Shown here: positions 8,383-16,653 of the stretch, piece after piece | Layout: each line of letters opens with the position of its first letter | How positions within the stretch are numbered: position 1 is the stretch's first letter | NCBI GenBank assembly: GCA_017418645.1 | Contig: JAFOND010000101.1 | Location: 1-43,264 of the forward strand | Direction: 5' to 3' | DNA from: Lachnospiraceae bacterium | Lineage (GTDB): Bacteria; Bacillota; Clostridia; Lachnospirales; Lachnospiraceae | Length of the DNA: 43,264 bases | The notes under the pieces: generated by a model | Told to the model about the DNA's origin: nothing | Databases searched by the model: none | The model's input: only the letters and a program-made list of their open reading frames with translations | Position numbers and translations under genes: made by a program

Positions 8383-9573
8383 ATGAAGGATCTACAACAT
8401 TTGATCTTCTTCGAAAACCTTCTTACGGAGGTCAATAACGATCTTGTAAGAGAAGGAAGGGACAGAGGAGATGTATGCGTCGGCACTACATGCTTCCAGC
8501 TTCCCGAAGTTGTCTACAGCCTGCCGGGGGTTTTTCCGGTATATTTAAGAGCACCGCGTACGGGTTCAATCGATATGGGAACGTATTACATGACAAGTAT
8601 GACATGTGAATTTGCCCGGGCGCTTCTTGAAAGAGGACTTGAGGGCGGTTATCAGTTTTTGGACTGCCTTATTGCTCCGGCCGCATGTTCGCAGATGGCG
8701 GACTGCATCGAAAACATGGAGCGTCTGAATGTTAACAAGAAGGATGATTTCTTTATCCAGCTTGTTGACGCGCCGATGAAAAACGACGATAACGCCATAC
8801 GTCATATGACAAATATGTGCCGCAGAAGAATACTTGAGCCGCTTCATGAAAAATACGGCATCGATATTTCCGATAAGGCCTTAAAGAAAGCCGTAAAGAT
8901 ACATAATGATGTATGCAAGGCGATAAACAAGATCGGAGAATACAGAAAAGAAGATAATCCGCGGATCACCGGGTATGAATTTGCGGTTATCTGTACGGCA
9001 ACCTTTGCCGCTCCCAAAGATCTTATTCTTCCGTATCTCAAAGAAACCGTTAAGGAATTAAAGACCAGAGAACCGGACGAAGATTACGCAAAGAAATATC
9101 GCGCAAGAGTTCTCCTTTGCGGTTCGGAGATTGATGATCCCGCGTATATAAAGGATATTGAAGATGCCGGAGCAAACGTTGTGTTTGACCGTTATTGCTT
9201 CGGATCGTATCCGGCAAGGATCCCCATCGAATTAAACGATGAAGAGGATATACTTTTCCAGATCTGCCGTCAGTCCGTAACGACAAACCAGTGCCCGAGA
9301 TATATGGACGGCGCGACCATCGATAACAGAAAGAAGGTTATCGATACGCTGGCGAAGGAATACAAGGCGGACGGTATCATAGTTGAGCAGATGAAGTTTT
9401 GTAACTTCTGGGGCTATGAGCGTGCTGCCATGACAAACTTCCTTCGTGACGATTACGGATGGCCGGTACTTTCTTTGGACAAGCCCTATGTTGCGGGCGG
9501 CCAGGGACAGCTTCGCACGCGCGTGCAGGCTTTCGTTGAAAGTATCGAGATCAAGAAGATTAATAATAAGTAG
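8383..9573 (+). CDS. 2-hydroxyacyl-CoA dehydratase family protein, small subunit (HgdB/FldC-like)
   Basis: This 396-residue protein belongs to the HgdB/FldC/benzoyl-CoA reductase superfamily. These cytosolic [4Fe-4S] proteins eliminate water from 2-hydroxyacyl-CoA, or reduce aryl-CoA, by radical chemistry after one-electron activation. Family hallmarks visible are the Cys of VGTTCFQLPE, the LIAPAACSQMADC segment, LLCGSEIDDPAYIKDIEDAG, VVFDRYCFGSYPARIPIE, GIIVEQMKFCNFWGYE, and the C-terminal GQLRTRVQAFVESIE. The next gene encodes a larger relative 14 bp downstream, matching the two-subunit organisation of component D. The substrate is unknown; amino-acid-derived 2-hydroxyacids are the precedent. 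The activator ATPase (HgdC type) is not in the window. Confidence 0.85.
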   Translation: MKDLQHLIFFENLLTEVNNDLVREGRDRGDVCVGTTCFQLPEVVYSLPGVFPVYLRAPRTGSIDMGTYYMTSMTCEFARALLERGLEGGYQFLDCLIAPAACSQMADCIENMERLNVNKKDDFFIQLVDAPMKNDDNAIRHMTNMCRRRILEPLHEKYGIDISDKALKKAVKIHNDVCKAINKIGEYRKEDNPRITGYEFAVICTATFAAPKDLILPYLKETVKELKTREPDEDYAKKYRARVLLCGSEIDDPAYIKDIEDAGANVVFDRYCFGSYPARIPIELNDEEDILFQICRQSVTTNQCPRYMDGATIDNRKKVIDTLAKEYKADGIIVEQMKFCNFWGYERAAMTNFLRDDYGWPVLSLDKPYVAGGQGQLRTRVQAFVESIEIKKINNK

Positions 9574-9587
9574 GAGGGCAGAGACTG

Positions 9588-11126
9588 ATGGGAAAAGAGA
9601 TTAACAGCCAGGCCCTTGGCGAATTTTATAAGGGCGGAAGAACAAGAACCCACCGCGAATGGCGCGGATTGAAAGATACCTGGTACGATTATACAAGGTG
9701 GCTTTATATCTGGAAGTGCATGATGAAATTCATGAGCAAGCCGCAGAACATAAAGGGCTTTTTCAGATATCGCTGGATGCTTAATTATTTAAGTACACTG
9801 GACTTTTTGGACAGACATACGGAAGGTCTTCGCGGACCTCAGCTCCGTATCGCTCATAAAGAATTCGATATGATCGTTGAGCATATGATCGATTCCATGA
9901 CGAATCTTTTCTCGGCGGACCAGCATATCGGAGGAGATCCGGAGAAGTCCAAGAAGATGGTTCTTTTTGACGAAAATATGATGACACAGATCATGAACGG
10001 ATTCCCGAACCTTATGTGTGTTGTTCCGGAAATACCGCCGATCTATACGTCTTCAACGATGGCACAGGACGGCATCCTTCATTACTTTGACGTTGCTGAG
10101 GAATATGGTGTTCCGGGTGATGTCTGCCCGATGCCGGCTGCGGAACTCGGTGTTGCCATCGAGGATGATTATCCTAAGGTGGGCTGCTGTATGGTGGAAT
10201 GTAATACGACCTGTGACGGTTCCATGATGGGTAACGGAATCGAAGCGAGACGCTTTAGCCTTCCGACTTTCCAGGTTGCCGTACCGATACGTTATACGGA
10301 CGAAGAGACCAAAGAATATGCGGCACAGGAAATAAGAAACGCGATCAAGTTCATCGAAGACCAGACAGGAGAGAAGTTCGACTGGGATGCATACTTCGAC
10401 AGAATGAAGACGTTTAACGGTGAGACGGAATGTTTCCGTGAATGGCTGGAAGTTTCAAAGACGGATTATCCCCAGGTTATCGGAAACAACGTTGCGCTTT
10501 ACCGTGATGCATATTATCAGGTTGTCGGAGGGAGAGACAGAACCTTCCTTGAAAACGAACAGGCAATATGTAAGCTTATGTATGAAGCCTATGACAAGAA
10601 GGTGCCGGTTGTTTCGGAAGTTCGTCACCGTGCAATCCTCTGGGGTGTTCAGGCACAGTATTATTCCGCATTCCCGGTATGGCTCCAGAACTGCTGGGGA
10701 ATTGTTCCCCTCATCGATATGCTTTCGCTTACATCCACGGATTTCTACAGCGAAAACGATAAGGATCAGGCAATGTACGATCTTGCGGATCTTTATGCAA
10801 AAGAAAACATGAGAAACCGTTCCGAAGGCGGTCTTGCCGTAGGCGTGGACGACCTTTGGAGATTCTGCGAGGAATTCAGAGCGGATATGGTTATCATGTA
10901 TGAGCATACCCGTTGCAAGTCCATGACAGGTTATCACGGTATCTTTGAAGATGAGGCAAGAAAGCATAATGTACACCTTGTTTGGGTTACCCACGGACTT
11001 ATGGATCCGCGTATCGCAAGCAGACAGGATATGAGAACGGAAGTTAACCGTTATATGCGTACGGTTTTACAGGAAGAGCCCATAGATCCGTCGCTTGAAG
11101 AATTTGACGACAGCAACGCATGGTAA
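9588..11126 (+). CDS. 2-hydroxyacyl-CoA dehydratase family protein, large subunit
   Basis: This 512-residue partner of the preceding protein starts after an AGGAGGG site. It has a long N-terminal helical region (residues 1-130) not seen in the smaller subunit. A Cys-rich segment near residues 175-215 (GDVCPMPAAEL, VGCCMVECNTTCDGS) is the likely cluster-binding part. The C-terminal half (VPVVSEVRHRAILWG, FRADMVIMYEHTRCKS, THGLMDPRIASRQDMRTEVNRYM) matches the end of the dehydratase fold. Unusual length and divergent motifs suggest a subgroup whose reaction is not obvious. It could carry an active-site cluster or only support its partner. Confidence 0.75.
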   Translation: MGKEINSQALGEFYKGGRTRTHREWRGLKDTWYDYTRWLYIWKCMMKFMSKPQNIKGFFRYRWMLNYLSTLDFLDRHTEGLRGPQLRIAHKEFDMIVEHMIDSMTNLFSADQHIGGDPEKSKKMVLFDENMMTQIMNGFPNLMCVVPEIPPIYTSSTMAQDGILHYFDVAEEYGVPGDVCPMPAAELGVAIEDDYPKVGCCMVECNTTCDGSMMGNGIEARRFSLPTFQVAVPIRYTDEETKEYAAQEIRNAIKFIEDQTGEKFDWDAYFDRMKTFNGETECFREWLEVSKTDYPQVIGNNVALYRDAYYQVVGGRDRTFLENEQAICKLMYEAYDKKVPVVSEVRHRAILWGVQAQYYSAFPVWLQNCWGIVPLIDMLSLTSTDFYSENDKDQAMYDLADLYAKENMRNRSEGGLAVGVDDLWRFCEEFRADMVIMYEHTRCKSMTGYHGIFEDEARKHNVHLVWVTHGLMDPRIASRQDMRTEVNRYMRTVLQEEPIDPSLEEFDDSNAW

Positions 11127-11140
11127 GGGAGGAACAATAC

Positions 11141-11311
11141 ATGTTTGAAAAGGTAATGAAATTTATAGGGAAGCTTTTTCTTGTTCTTTTGCTTCTCTTT
11201 ATCGCAAGCATAATCATTTATTTTACAAATGCGGACATGAAGCTTTCCGCCCAAATGGCGAAGATTCTTGAACCGTGGTATGACAAGATGGAAAGAGATA
11301 GGAGAATGTAA
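11141..11311 (+). CDS. Small single-span membrane protein, 56 residues
   Basis: From the ATG at 11141, which has a GGGAGG site about 8 bp upstream, the product has 56 residues. It has a short basic amphipathic start (MFEKVMKFIGK), one membrane helix (LFLVLLLLFIASIIIYF) and a charged tail ending KMERDRRM. An earlier in-frame ATG at 11120 overlaps the dehydratase stop and would place the ribosome site inside the gene, so I prefer 11141. Its stop overlaps the next start (TAAATGG), indicating translational coupling. No known family is recognised. Position suggests a membrane adaptor for its neighbours. Confidence 0.7.
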   Translation: MFEKVMKFIGKLFLVLLLLFIASIIIYFTNADMKLSAQMAKILEPWYDKMERDRRM

Positions 11312-12394
11312 ATGGCTAAAAAGGTCCTTAAAGTCGTTTTATGTGTGATCGGTGTTATTGTTCTTGCCATAGTGCTGCTTTTCGGTGTTCTTACGATAAT
11401 CGAATTCAGACCTGATGATGTTGAAACGCTGACGGTCTCCGGAAATGTGCCCCATGCCATCGAACCGTACGGAACGCATAAAATCCTTTCGTGGAACATA
11501 GGTTACGGCGCGCTGGGAGATAATGCGGACTTTTTCCTTGACGGCGGAAAGGGAGTAAAGACTGCCGATAAGAAAAGAGTGACGGAGAATCTTTCCGGTA
11601 TCGTTTTTGAGATTAATTCGCTGGATCCGGATATCATAATGATGCAGGAGGCGGACATAAAGTCCGGAAGATCTTCGAGGATCAATGAACACGAATATAT
11701 TATAGGCAACACTTTCGGAAACCATGAGAGTGACAGCGAAAGCACCTTTGCATATAATTTCAAGGCGCTGGTGCCGTATCCGGTTCCTCCCATCGGCATA
11801 GTCCGTGGCGGAATCTCCACGGCAAGCAGATACCAGATTAATTCCGCGGAAAGGATCCAGCTTCCGTGCCCGTTCAAATGGCCGGTCAGGCTCGGAAACC
11901 TTAAACGCTGCCTGTCCATAAACAGAATGCCGATTTCCGGATCGTACAGGGAACTGGTTGTCGTAAATCTTCATCTTGAAGCTTATGATTCGGGAGAAGG
12001 AAAGATAGCCCAGACCAAGATGCTCCGTGAATATCTTGAAAAAGAAGTTGAGGCAGGAAATTACGTTATCGCGGGCGGAGATTTTAACCAGACGTTTTCC
12101 GATGTGGATATTTCCGCATATCCCGTATATGACGGAATGTGGAAGGCCGGGGTCATCGACGTAAACGATTTTTCGGATAACTTTAATCTTTATATGGATA
12201 ATGAAAATCCGAGCTGCAGATCGCTTGATAAGCCTTATGCGGGAGCGGACAAGGATAATTTTCAGTACTATATAATAGACGGATTTATTGTTTCAAAGAA
12301 TGTAAACGTTTTATCCGTAAAAACCCAGGATCTTTCCTTTGTTTCATCGGATCATAATCCTGTACTTATGGAATTCGAACTGACGGAAGAGTGA
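11312..12394 (+). CDS. Membrane-anchored endonuclease/exonuclease/phosphatase-family protein
   Basis: This 360-residue protein has an uncleaved N-terminal membrane anchor (VLKVVLCVIGVIVLAIVLLFGVLTII) and then an extracytoplasmic EEP domain. EEP signatures are LSWNIGYG (Asn62), IMMQEAD with the metal-binding Glu, VVNLHLEAYDSG, the catalytic GGDFNQ, and the C-terminal SSDHNPVLMEF with the general-base His. Members act on DNA, phosphoinositides, sphingomyelin or other phosphodiesters. The external location argues against DNA repair, but the true substrate is unknown. It abuts the small membrane peptide gene without spacing. Confidence 0.85.
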   Translation: MAKKVLKVVLCVIGVIVLAIVLLFGVLTIIEFRPDDVETLTVSGNVPHAIEPYGTHKILSWNIGYGALGDNADFFLDGGKGVKTADKKRVTENLSGIVFEINSLDPDIIMMQEADIKSGRSSRINEHEYIIGNTFGNHESDSESTFAYNFKALVPYPVPPIGIVRGGISTASRYQINSAERIQLPCPFKWPVRLGNLKRCLSINRMPISGSYRELVVVNLHLEAYDSGEGKIAQTKMLREYLEKEVEAGNYVIAGGDFNQTFSDVDISAYPVYDGMWKAGVIDVNDFSDNFNLYMDNENPSCRSLDKPYAGADKDNFQYYIIDGFIVSKNVNVLSVKTQDLSFVSSDHNPVLMEFELTEE

Positions 12395-12400
12395 TTCATA

Positions 12401-13279
12401 ATGATAATCAGCCAATATTTTAACGAACTTATAATATTTAGCTTTTTAGGCTGGGTATACGAGAGTATTTACTGCACCCTTAAGGAGAAGACGTGGCAGA
12501 ACAGGGGGTTCCTATTCGGACCGATCTGTCCCATCTACGGCTTCGGCGCCACGGGTGCCGTAATACTTTTCGGGAGGATTATCCCGGCGCTTACAAACAG
12601 AACGGAGCCTCCGATCTGGCAGATATTTCTTATTTGTATGATCGGGACTGCGGTAATTGAGTATTCCACATCATATGTTCTTGAAAAGTGTTTTCATGCG
12701 GTCTGGTGGGATTATTCACACGTGCCCATGAACATTAACGGTCGGGTCTGTCTTCCTGCGTCTCTTGCTTTCGGGTTTGCGGGATGCATAATCGTGCATT
12801 TTGTTTTTCCGATAGTGTATAAGCTTGAAGCCATGAATATTCCGCTTCTGACGGAGCTTATATCACTTTTGTTCATGGCAGCCCTTACCGCGGATGTTAT
12901 TCTTTCCGTTTCCGCTCTTACGGATCTTTTGGCCAAGGTTGAAAAGGCGGACCAGGAATTTAATATTATGATGGAAGGCGCTACGGAGAAGGCAATGAGC
13001 GCCGGACAGGCAATAACGGATAAAGCTGCGCTTACGGGACAGATGCTTTCAGATAAGGCAAAAGAAGCGGCCACCGCGCTTACGGACAGACAGAAGGAAG
13101 TCATGATGAATGTTACCTTCCGTTTTGAAACTCCGAACAAGGTGGCGCAGGCTATGAAGGAAAGCTTTAGGGAGATAGGAAGAAAAGGGAAGGAAGTTAT
13201 CGCATCGATAGATATGGATCCTTCCAATGACGAAATAGTATCCGATATAGATCCGGACGTGGATAAGAAGGGCAAGTGA
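12401..13279 (+). CDS. Putative ABC-transporter type IV membrane protein (CmpB/PF06541 family)
   Basis: The first 165 residues or so match the family once called DUF1113, now ABC_trans_CmpB: FSFLGWVYESIYCTLKEKTW, NRGFLFGPICPIYGFGA, and a WDYSH...CLPASLAFG segment in several membrane helices. The rest is a soluble, helical, charged tail with an imperfect repeat (AMSAGQAITDKAAL followed by TGQMLSDKAKEA) and an acidic end (SDIDPDVDKKGK). The family name implies a transporter, but direct evidence for transport is slight. It starts 6 bp after the EEP gene. Confidence 0.75.
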   Translation: MIISQYFNELIIFSFLGWVYESIYCTLKEKTWQNRGFLFGPICPIYGFGATGAVILFGRIIPALTNRTEPPIWQIFLICMIGTAVIEYSTSYVLEKCFHAVWWDYSHVPMNINGRVCLPASLAFGFAGCIIVHFVFPIVYKLEAMNIPLLTELISLLFMAALTADVILSVSALTDLLAKVEKADQEFNIMMEGATEKAMSAGQAITDKAALTGQMLSDKAKEAATALTDRQKEVMMNVTFRFETPNKVAQAMKESFREIGRKGKEVIASIDMDPSNDEIVSDIDPDVDKKGK

Positions 13280-13295
13280 TGCGGGGAATCTTTAT

Positions 13296-13778
13296 ATGAA
13301 AGGCTCGGACGAAAAGAGGTTTGCATCCCTTGTGGACGACTTAAAAAGCAAGGGACATATTGCCGAAATGAAAAACTACAAGCAGCACGGGAGAGTATCG
13401 ACTTACGATCATTGTTATTCCGTTGCCAAGCTTGCTTACGGCATGGACAAATTTCTGCATACAAAATCAAGTGAGAAAGAGCTTGTTCGCGGTGCCATGC
13501 TTCATGACTACTATCTTTACGACTGGCATCTCCATGACGGCCCGCTTCACGGCCCCTATCATCCGAAGGCAGCGCTTTTTAATGCACTTCGGGACTTTAT
13601 GGATCTTACGGACAGAGAAAAGAACATAATAGCATCGCATATGTGGCCGCTTGCGCCCAGCCGTTTTCCAAAGTATAAGGAAGCCGTTATCGTGTGTATT
13701 GCGGACAAGATCGTATCCATAAAGGAAACCTTGTTCATGCGTAAAGGCATGAAGGATGATGAGGATAAAAAGAAATGA
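13296..13778 (+). CDS. HD-domain phosphohydrolase
   Basis: This 160-residue cytosolic protein has a complete HD metal site: His39 in TYDHCYSV, His70-Asp71 in GAMLHDYYLYDWH, and Asp137 in VCIADKIVS. His115 in IASHMWPL may also contribute. HD proteins of this size usually hydrolyse phosphomonoesters or cyclic nucleotides; the substrate is not evident. Its end overlaps the next gene by four bases (ATGA), so the two are translationally coupled. Confidence 0.8.
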   Translation: MKGSDEKRFASLVDDLKSKGHIAEMKNYKQHGRVSTYDHCYSVAKLAYGMDKFLHTKSSEKELVRGAMLHDYYLYDWHLHDGPLHGPYHPKAALFNALRDFMDLTDREKNIIASHMWPLAPSRFPKYKEAVIVCIADKIVSIKETLFMRKGMKDDEDKKK

Positions 13779-14971
13779 TTAACGAAACCTATAAAAACAT
13801 GTTATCCAACAAGAACATAATCCGCGTTCTTTCTGAGTATGCAACGGCGCGAAAGGCGGAGATAGGCGAAGAGAATGTGTTTGATTTTACATTGGGAAAC
13901 CCTTCTGTACCATGCGCGCCTTCCTTTACCGAAGGCGTTATTGATATGTATAATAATCTTGAACCGGTTTCGCTTCACGGATACAGTCCTTCGCTGGGAA
14001 TAGAGTCCGTCCGGGAGACCCTTGCAAACGCTCTAAAAAAGCGTTTCGGCGTGTCTTACGAAGCAAAGCATATTTTTATGACAAGCGGTGCCGCGGGGGC
14101 AATAGCACACGCCGTACGCGCCGTGACGAAGCCGGGAGACAAGGTTATCACCTTTGCTCCGTATTTTCCCGAATATATACCTTACGTAAATACAACGGGT
14201 GCAGAACTTGTTGTTATTCCGGCGGATACGGAGGCTTTTCAGATAAATCTGAAAGCATTCGAAGAGATGCTTGATGATAAAGTAAACGCGGTTCTCATAA
14301 ATTCTCCGAACAATCCTTCCGGAGCGGTGTATTCCGCGGAAACATTAAAGGCTTTATCCGATATGATGCGTGATGCGGAGAAAAAATACGGACACGAGAT
14401 ATTCCTGATCTCCGACGAACCCTATCGCGAGATAGTTTTTGACGGCGGGGAAGTTCCTTATCCTGCTGATTTTTACGATAATTCCGTATCCTGTTATTCT
14501 TTCAGCAAAAGTCTTTCCCTTCCGGGAGAGAGAATAGGATACGTTGCCATAAACCCGAAGGCAAAAGATGCAGATATATTCTCCGCAATGTGCGGGCAGA
14601 TAAGCCGTGGCATCGGACACAATTGTCCGGCAAGTACGGCGCAGCTGGGAATAGAAAGAGTGTTAAAAGACGAATGGGAAACAAGCGATCTTTCGATATA
14701 CGAAAGAAACATGAACATATTATATGATGCACTTACGGATATGGGCTTTTCGATAGTCCGGCCGGGCGGAACGTTTTATATGTTCCCGAAGGCACTTATT
14801 TCCGACGCCAATGAATTCTGTACAAGGGCAAAGGACTTCGATCTTATCCTTGTTCCCTCGGATAACTTTGGCGTTGACGGATATTTCCGTATTGCATATT
14901 GTACGGATACGGAGAAAGTGGAAAGATCCCTTGATGCTTTCGGGAAACTTGCGGCAGTGTATAAGGCTTAA
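13775..14971 (+). CDS. Pyridoxal-phosphate aminotransferase, class I/II
   Basis: This 398-residue fold-type I aminotransferase has the PLP Schiff-base Lys245 in YSFSKSLSLPGERIGY. Asp214 in LISDEPYREI contacts the pyridine nitrogen, Asn180 is in NSPNNPSG, and the glycine-rich SGAAGAIAHA phosphate loop lies near residue 105. An Arg near the C-terminus (YFRIAYC) is expected to bind the substrate carboxylate. It is likely an aspartate/aromatic-type transaminase, substrate unknown. A transaminase making a 2-oxo acid could feed a 2-hydroxyacyl-CoA dehydratase pathway, but no 2-hydroxyacid dehydrogenase or CoA-transferase is nearby, so that link is speculative. Confidence 0.9.
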   Translation: MINETYKNMLSNKNIIRVLSEYATARKAEIGEENVFDFTLGNPSVPCAPSFTEGVIDMYNNLEPVSLHGYSPSLGIESVRETLANALKKRFGVSYEAKHIFMTSGAAGAIAHAVRAVTKPGDKVITFAPYFPEYIPYVNTTGAELVVIPADTEAFQINLKAFEEMLDDKVNAVLINSPNNPSGAVYSAETLKALSDMMRDAEKKYGHEIFLISDEPYREIVFDGGEVPYPADFYDNSVSCYSFSKSLSLPGERIGYVAINPKAKDADIFSAMCGQISRGIGHNCPASTAQLGIERVLKDEWETSDLSIYERNMNILYDALTDMGFSIVRPGGTFYMFPKALISDANEFCTRAKDFDLILVPSDNFGVDGYFRIAYCTDTEKVERSLDAFGKLAAVYKA

Positions 14972-14991
14972 GAAAAAGAAAGGTATTGATA

Positions 14992-15894
14992 ATGAACAGT
15001 ATTGCATTTCCGAATATCGGAATCGAATTTGAAAATGTTGGTCAGTCGTTGCAGTTGTTCGGATATAACGTGGCATATTACGGGATAATAATAGGCGTCG
15101 GAATGGTGCTCGGCGGCGCGCTGGTATTAAGGAAGGCACATGTTTCCGGCTATTCACAGGATGATATCCTTGATTGCATGATAGCGGGGCTTATTGCGGG
15201 GGTTATCGGCGCGAGATTGTATTATGTTGTGTTTTCTTGGGACTATTACGGGGCTCATCCGTCCGACATTTTTAACCTGAGACAGGGCGGCCTCGGGATT
15301 TACGGAGGGATAATATTCGGGACTATAGCCGGCGTTCTTATGATGATACATAAGAAGATCCCGGTGCCGGTGGGAGCGGATTTTTGTATATTCGGGTTCC
15401 CGGTGGGACAGTGCATCGGAAGGTGGGGAAATTTCTTTAACCGTGAGGCTTTCGGAGAATATACAAACGGCCTTTTTGCCATGCGTCTTCCCGTTGATGC
15501 GGTGCGTTCTTCCGATGATATAACGGAACTGATGGTAAAGAATGCATTTACAGTCGACGGAACGCAGTTTATAACTGTTCATCCCACGTTTTTGTACGAA
15601 TCGGCGTGGAATCTTTTGGTACTGATAGTGCTTCTTCTTGTTTTTAATAAGAGGAAGTTTGATGGGGAAATATTCTGTCTGTACTTCCTTTTGTACGGCA
15701 TCGGAAGAGCGATGATAGAACCCCTTCGTACGGACCAGTTAAAGCTTCTGGGAACCGATATACCGGTTTCCGTGGTGGTTTCCGTAATTATGATCATTCT
15801 TTCGTCCATAGGGCTTATATACGGCTTTAAAAAAGGCATACGACGTCCTCGGCCGGAGAAGAAACAAAAACCCGAGAAGAAAGAAGAGAAGTGA
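14992..15894 (+). CDS. lgt: Prolipoprotein diacylglyceryl transferase
   Basis: Lgt moves diacylglycerol from phosphatidylglycerol to the lipobox Cys of prolipoproteins in the cytoplasmic membrane; the binding protein at 3905 would be a client. The 300-residue product has seven predicted membrane helices and the Lgt signature GRWGNFFNREAFG (residues 143-155), with the essential Arg, Asn and Glu. A later HPTFLYESAWN and GIGRAMIEPLRTD are also typical. An in-frame TTG at 14986 is too close to the ribosome site, so the ATG at 14992 is chosen. A basic tail (RRPRPEKKQKPEKKEEK) extends beyond the last helix. Confidence 0.95.
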   Translation: MNSIAFPNIGIEFENVGQSLQLFGYNVAYYGIIIGVGMVLGGALVLRKAHVSGYSQDDILDCMIAGLIAGVIGARLYYVVFSWDYYGAHPSDIFNLRQGGLGIYGGIIFGTIAGVLMMIHKKIPVPVGADFCIFGFPVGQCIGRWGNFFNREAFGEYTNGLFAMRLPVDAVRSSDDITELMVKNAFTVDGTQFITVHPTFLYESAWNLLVLIVLLLVFNKRKFDGEIFCLYFLLYGIGRAMIEPLRTDQLKLLGTDIPVSVVVSVIMIILSSIGLIYGFKKGIRRPRPEKKQKPEKKEEK

Positions 15895-15998
15895 AATAGG
15901 ACACCGTAAAAGTCGTAATGGTTAAAATAAACAAATACAATATTTATAAATTAGTAATATCATAGAAAATTAAAAATCTTTTAAAACAACCATAAGAA

Positions 15999-16031
15999 AG
16001 AGAACCACAATATCTAGTGGTTCTCTTTTTT
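15999..16031 (+). terminator. Terminator of the dehydratase-lgt operon
   Basis: A perfect 10-bp stem (AGAGAACCAC, 15999-16008, with 16017-16026), an 8-nt loop and a T run closing at 16031. About 100 bp of AT-rich sequence with no recognisable gene separates it from the lgt stop. Confidence 0.9.
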
Positions 16032-16063
16032 ATACCCCACTACAAGGTGTACAAAAACATCCC

Positions 16064-16102
16064 CCACCATTCTCCACCACCCGCAAAACCGCGGTTTTAC
16101 GG
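16064..16102. promoter_or_regulatory. Inverted MraZ-box-like pair and palindrome upstream of the mraZ promoter
   Basis: The 15895-16215 gap holds the lgt terminator, this element and the mraZ promoter. On the minus strand two GTGG cores lie exactly 10 bp apart (complement at 16064-16067 and 16074-16077), as in the boxes downstream, and both sets share GTGGAGAAT. Next to them is a perfect 14-bp palindrome, AAAACCGCGGTTTT (16085-16098), with three further flanking pairs after one mismatch. Both lie just ahead of the -35 box. Binding by MraZ or another protein is inferred. Confidence 0.4.
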
Positions 16103-16113
16103 CAAAAAAATAC

Positions 16114-16142
16114 TTGCAATTTAGCAGAATAAAGCATATTAT
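16114..16142 (+). promoter_or_regulatory. Promoter of the mraZ division/cell wall cluster
   Basis: TTGCAA (16114-16119) and TATTAT (16137-16142) are spaced by 17 bp. The MraZ boxes start 9 bp after the -10 box, so they cover the transcription start. Confidence 0.75.
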
Positions 16143-16151
16143 GTAATTCGG

Positions 16152-16177
16152 GTGGAAGAAAGTGGTTTGAAGTGGAG
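16152..16177 (+). promoter_or_regulatory. MraZ binding boxes (three direct repeats)
   Basis: GTGGAA, GTGGTT and GTGGAG start at 16152, 16162 and 16172, an exact 10-bp period with 4-bp spacers. MraZ is known to bind arrays of short TGG(G)-containing direct repeats phased by one helical turn at its own promoter. Position over the start site predicts autorepression of the cluster. Confidence 0.8.
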
Positions 16178-16215
16178 AATTTTGGAAAGACTTAAAGAAA
16201 GGAGGAATCTCTAAG

Positions 16216-16653
16216 ATGTTCATGGGAGAGCACGGCCACAATATAGACGAAAAAGGCCGCGTTATCATGCCTGCAAAGTTCAGGGAACAGCTGGGAGATA
16301 ACTTCGTTCTTACAAAAGGTCTTGACGGATGTCTTTTTGTATATCCCATGACGGAATGGGAAGAGATACAGCGCCGCTTCAGAGAAACATCGCTCGCTTC
16401 GAAAGACGCGAGGATATTCTCCAGATTCTTCTTCGGAAGTGCCAGCGAAGTGGAAATAGACAAGCAGGGCAGAGTTAATATCCCGGCACCGCTTCGTGCA
16501 TATGCACAGTTAAAAAAAGATGTAACATTGGTCGGAGTCCTTGACCGCATTGAAATTTGGGATAAAGAGACTTGGGAAAACGGCAATTCTTCGGATGATG
16601 CGGATATGGATCGGATAGCGGAGCATATGGCGGAACTTGGAATCAGCATTTAA
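16216..16653 (+). CDS. mraZ: Transcriptional regulator MraZ
   Basis: This 145-residue MraZ has two AbrB-like half-domains, each with the DxxGR signature: [15 protein letters not shown] near residue 10 and [15 protein letters not shown] near residue 85. MraZ forms a ring-shaped oligomer and controls the division/cell wall cluster that it heads. The start MFMG is conserved in the family, and an AAAGGAGG site precedes it. The last 17 bp overlap the proposed rsmH start. Confidence 0.97.
   Translation: MFMGEHGHNIDEKGRVIMPAKFREQLGDNFVLTKGLDGCLFVYPMTEWEEIQRRFRETSLASKDARIFSRFFFGSASEVEIDKQGRVNIPAPLRAYAQLKKDVTLVGVLDRIEIWDKETWENGNSSDDADMDRIAEHMAELGISI

Noticed and set aside
12712..13470. 252-codon minus-strand frame across the CmpB/HD junction
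   Set aside because: Opposite two real genes and crosses their boundary; no recognisable motif and no good start context.
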